From Blastobasis lacticolella (taxonomy: Eukaryota; Arthropoda; Insecta; Lepidoptera; Blastobasidae), in NCBI GenBank assembly GCA_905147135.1, contig LR990051.1, positions 191,001 through 255,000 of the forward strand: a DNA stretch of 64,000 nt, given 5' to 3'. Each line of letters begins with the position of its first letter. Positions within the stretch are counted from its first letter, which is position 1. Position numbers and translations under genes: made by a program. Positions 61,704 to 64,000 of this stretch are shown here, piece by piece. The notes under the pieces are model-generated. The model was not told where the DNA came from. It made no database searches and saw nothing but the letters and a program-made list of their open reading frames with translations.

Positions 61704-62031
61704 ATATATCAAGGTCATCCCGGGTCTTTTGAGCCAAAATACGAAAAAATTTAAGATCGCTACGCTTGCTTATTTTTCAATTTAAGTTAGTTTTATTACA
61801 GTTACAGTTAGTCTCTTAATTTCCGAGCTTCATTAATTTTAGAACTTTTTTTTTTATTACCATTTAAGAGGGGGATCCCCTGATCAATCAAAATTCCGTG
61901 CAAATTAATCATAAACTCCCCCAAAACCGAAACTTCGCTACGCCTATGATGTCCTGTAGCTTCTTCTCTGACCATATAAATAAAGTAATGCAACTATAGA
62001 ATAGAATAGGTTTTAATTTGCATTACGGAGT

Positions 62032-62110
62032 TCTTCAAGGAAGGGGTTAAAAGGTTTTTACGGGGTCGGCAACGCGTGGGCGATACCCCTGGTATTGCAA
62101 ACGTCCATAG
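62032..62110 (+). mobile_element. non-LTR 3' tail in the spacer of the inverted duplication
   Basis: GGGTTAAAAGGTTTTTACGG, GGTCGGCAACGCGTGGGCGA and TATTGCAAACGTCCATAG form the complement of the tail at 14180-14270. Confidence 0.6.
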
Positions 62111-62265
62111 GCTACAGGACATCATAGGCGTAGCGAGGTTTCGGTTTTGGGGGAGTTTATGATTAATTTGCATGGAATTTTGATTGATCAGGGGATCCCC
62201 CTCTTAAATCGTAATAAAAAATAAAAGTTACCAAAATTAATGAAGCTCGGAAATTAAGAGACTAA

Positions 62266-63076
62266 TGCCCGATTTCACCAACCATCCCTAAATTTTAGGT
62301 GACACTTAACGTATATTAAGGGCCACTTAAAAGAAATTTCGTTTTCACCAATGCTTAAGGGTTTCCTAACGTCTTAAGTGACCACCTAAATTTAGGAGGC
62401 CAAATGTCGGGCCCTTAAAACTTAGGTGACCGTTTTTCAAAGAAAAGTTTATATTTAATTGTGCGAAATGGAAGATTTTATTGATTATTTGGACGTTATT
62501 GACAGTATTGAGGATGTCTAACCGCTTTTGGTTATCTAAGCAAAGTAGAATATCCAGATAACAGGTAATTAACTACCTAGTAATTACTGCCCATTTCTAT
62601 TTACTTTTGACCTCGCTTTCTTTTTTCTGCCATTATTACTCGTAAATGTAAGAAATAGAAGCAAATAAAATAGATATACAAAGCGAACAGCGCGAAAGAA
62701 ATGTCAAATCAACTTTTTTTTATAAATACGTAATCGTACTACGCTCATACAGCCATGTTATACATTTTCCCCCGTAAATTTACATAATCGACATTTTTAA
62801 TATCAGAATTACTAATTTTAGTTATGTTGTTGCGTGTTTTAATATTATTTTGAAATATTTTAATTAAATAGTGTGTTAAATCAAGTCAAGATAATTTTAC
62901 CGGCATAATTACGGTTTTTGAAATCACTATTTATGTCACTTAGGTAAGTGTCACCTAGAGAAGTGCTCCATAAGCTGGTGAAAATGAATTTAAGTTAAGG
63001 AACGGTATAGGGGATACCTTACGATAAGGATGCTTTAGTAAGGGGATACTTTAGGACTGGTTGGTGAAAACGGGCA
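62266..63076. mobile_element. PIF/Harbinger-like non-autonomous element, 811 bp
   Basis: Termini TGCCCGATTTCACCAACCAT and (reverse complement of the right end) TGCCCGTTTTCACCAACCAG form about 28-bp inverted repeats. The 3-bp duplication TAA (62263-62265, 63077-63079) fits PIF/Harbinger. The left arm of the inverted duplication supplies the empty site. It retains a 17-codon ORF, MEDFIDYLDVIDSIEDV (62468-62521), resembling the N-terminus of a HARBI1-type protein. Confidence 0.8.
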
Positions 63077-63182
63077 TAAATGTAACTGTAATAAAACTAA
63101 CTTAAATTGAAAAATAAGCAAGTATAGCGATCTTAAATTATTTCGTATTTTGGCTCAAAAGACCCGGGATGACCTTGATATA

Positions 63183-63959
63183 TCTATACTGATATAATAA
63201 TATTATAAAGAGGAAAGGTTTGATTTTTTGTTTCTTTGTTTGTTTGTTTGTATTGAATAGGCTTGGAAACTACTGGACCGATTTCAAAAATTCTTTCACC
63301 GTTGGGAAGTTACACTATCCCCGGGTGACATAGGCTATATTATATTTTCTAAAAAAATACGGATCATTAATAAAACTCCAATAATGTAACCCAAGGTGTA
63401 AAAAAATACCTAAAAAATTCCTTACTTTGCGTGTGCTACGAAAACTATTGATGAAAGAACAAAATAATGTACTACGACTTTGCAGAACATATCATTATCT
63501 ACAAAAAATGTCGCCACAGTATATGTCTTACTATTATAGTTATGTCACAATAAGTGTTCTTTTATTTTCAAAATTTAATTGAAATGCCGCCGCTAAAAAC
63601 GCTCTTTATTTGTACCTTGGTATTAATCCTTATCAAAATCAATTACTTCATATTCACGACTGCTTCAATACCTTAATAACTTTTTGAATTATTCAATTCA
63701 GACATTCCATTCGAAAGATATCACGAGTTTAAAATGTGAATATTAGAAAAAAGTCACGTGTTCGCCGCTCAGTGCGCTCGGCTATCTAGGCAGCACGGGG
63801 TACGGAAGGTGAGTCAATGTCAAGAAATAAAGTGCCGCGCGGCTCACTCGCGTGGTCGGCTCCTTACGCAGCGGTCGTGTGCGGAATCGAATAATTTTCG
63901 CTTGAAAGTAACCCGTGTACCCGTAGTGGTACCCGTGCGAAGCCGGGGCGGATCGCTAG
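63183..63959 (+). mobile_element. non-autonomous Helitron, complete ends
   Basis: It starts TCTATACTGATATAATAATA after A (63182) and ends AGCCGGGGCGGATCGCTAG before T (63960). A GTAGTGGTACCCG stretch lies close to the 3' end. It is oriented opposite to the copies at 30831 and 60637. Confidence 0.85.
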
Positions 63960-64000
63960 TGTAATATAAACCAATGAGTGAATGAGCGCAACAAAGTCAG

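Larger units (their letters stand above)
60637..63918. repeat. large imperfect inverted duplication
   Basis: Left arm 60637-61960 and right arm 62111-63918 are reverse complements, with a 150-base spacer. Both contain the Helitron and the same 260-base flank (GATCCCCTGATCAATCAAAA and its complement). The left arm alone has a non-LTR insertion (61346-61685) and the right arm alone has a Harbinger-like MITE (62266-63076). Confidence 0.85.

Overview
The window looks like nuclear DNA of a lepidopteran insect (moth or butterfly). The intergenic and intronic DNA is AT-rich and packed with element families I know from Lepidoptera: Helitrons with TCTATACTAATATTATAAAG 5' ends and GCTAG|T 3' ends, tRNA-derived SINEs, RTE-, CR1- and Jockey-like non-LTR retrotransposons with shared 3' tails, and a Tc1/mariner element. 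Short GC-rich exons stand out from this background. No species was identified; that would need a database search.

The only host gene I can support lies on the + strand from about 1939 to 50110 and runs off the window. It is a multi-exon cyclic-nucleotide-gated-type channel made of tandem repeats. Domain A (1939-15812) has a pre-S1 linker exon, an S4/S5/pore exon, S6, the C-linker and a cyclic-nucleotide-binding-like domain (CNBD). Domain B (25614-47450) is complete from the pre-S1 linker to the CNBD end. Domain C begins at 47751 and reaches S3 at 50110. Twenty consecutive exons (12948-50110) keep compatible splice phases, so one long open reading frame joins three channel domains. This resembles the pseudotetrameric CNGK layout. 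Domains A and B have lost the GYG/GFG filter and the CNBD phosphate-binding residues, while domain C keeps canonical S2-S3 sequence.

The introns (up to about 11 kb) hold nearly everything else. Left part: BEL/Pao and RTE relics, a tRNA-derived SINE, a mariner relic and an RNase H-bearing non-LTR relic (8990-10985). Centre: a CR1-like retrotransposon with an intact 981-residue ORF2 (19083-22028) and a relic FP25K-like ORF1, several long-TIR repeats, a Helitron (30831-31554), and a Jockey-like element (36250-40300) split by a 1.9-kb Tc1/mariner element with a TA target duplication. Right part (50-64 kb): a roughly 5.3-kb minus-strand CR1-like element with coiled-coil and SGNH-like ORF1 products, next to a tRNA-like sequence; GAGCGAGC-rich tandem repeats; and a large inverted duplication (60637-61960 / 62111-63918) whose arms carry Helitrons and arm-specific later insertions.

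The host exons form one channel protein. The mobile elements are independent passengers, and most are broken. No rRNA or tRNA gene, CRISPR array or bacterial-type operon was seen. Exon borders were read by eye from splice signals and phase.
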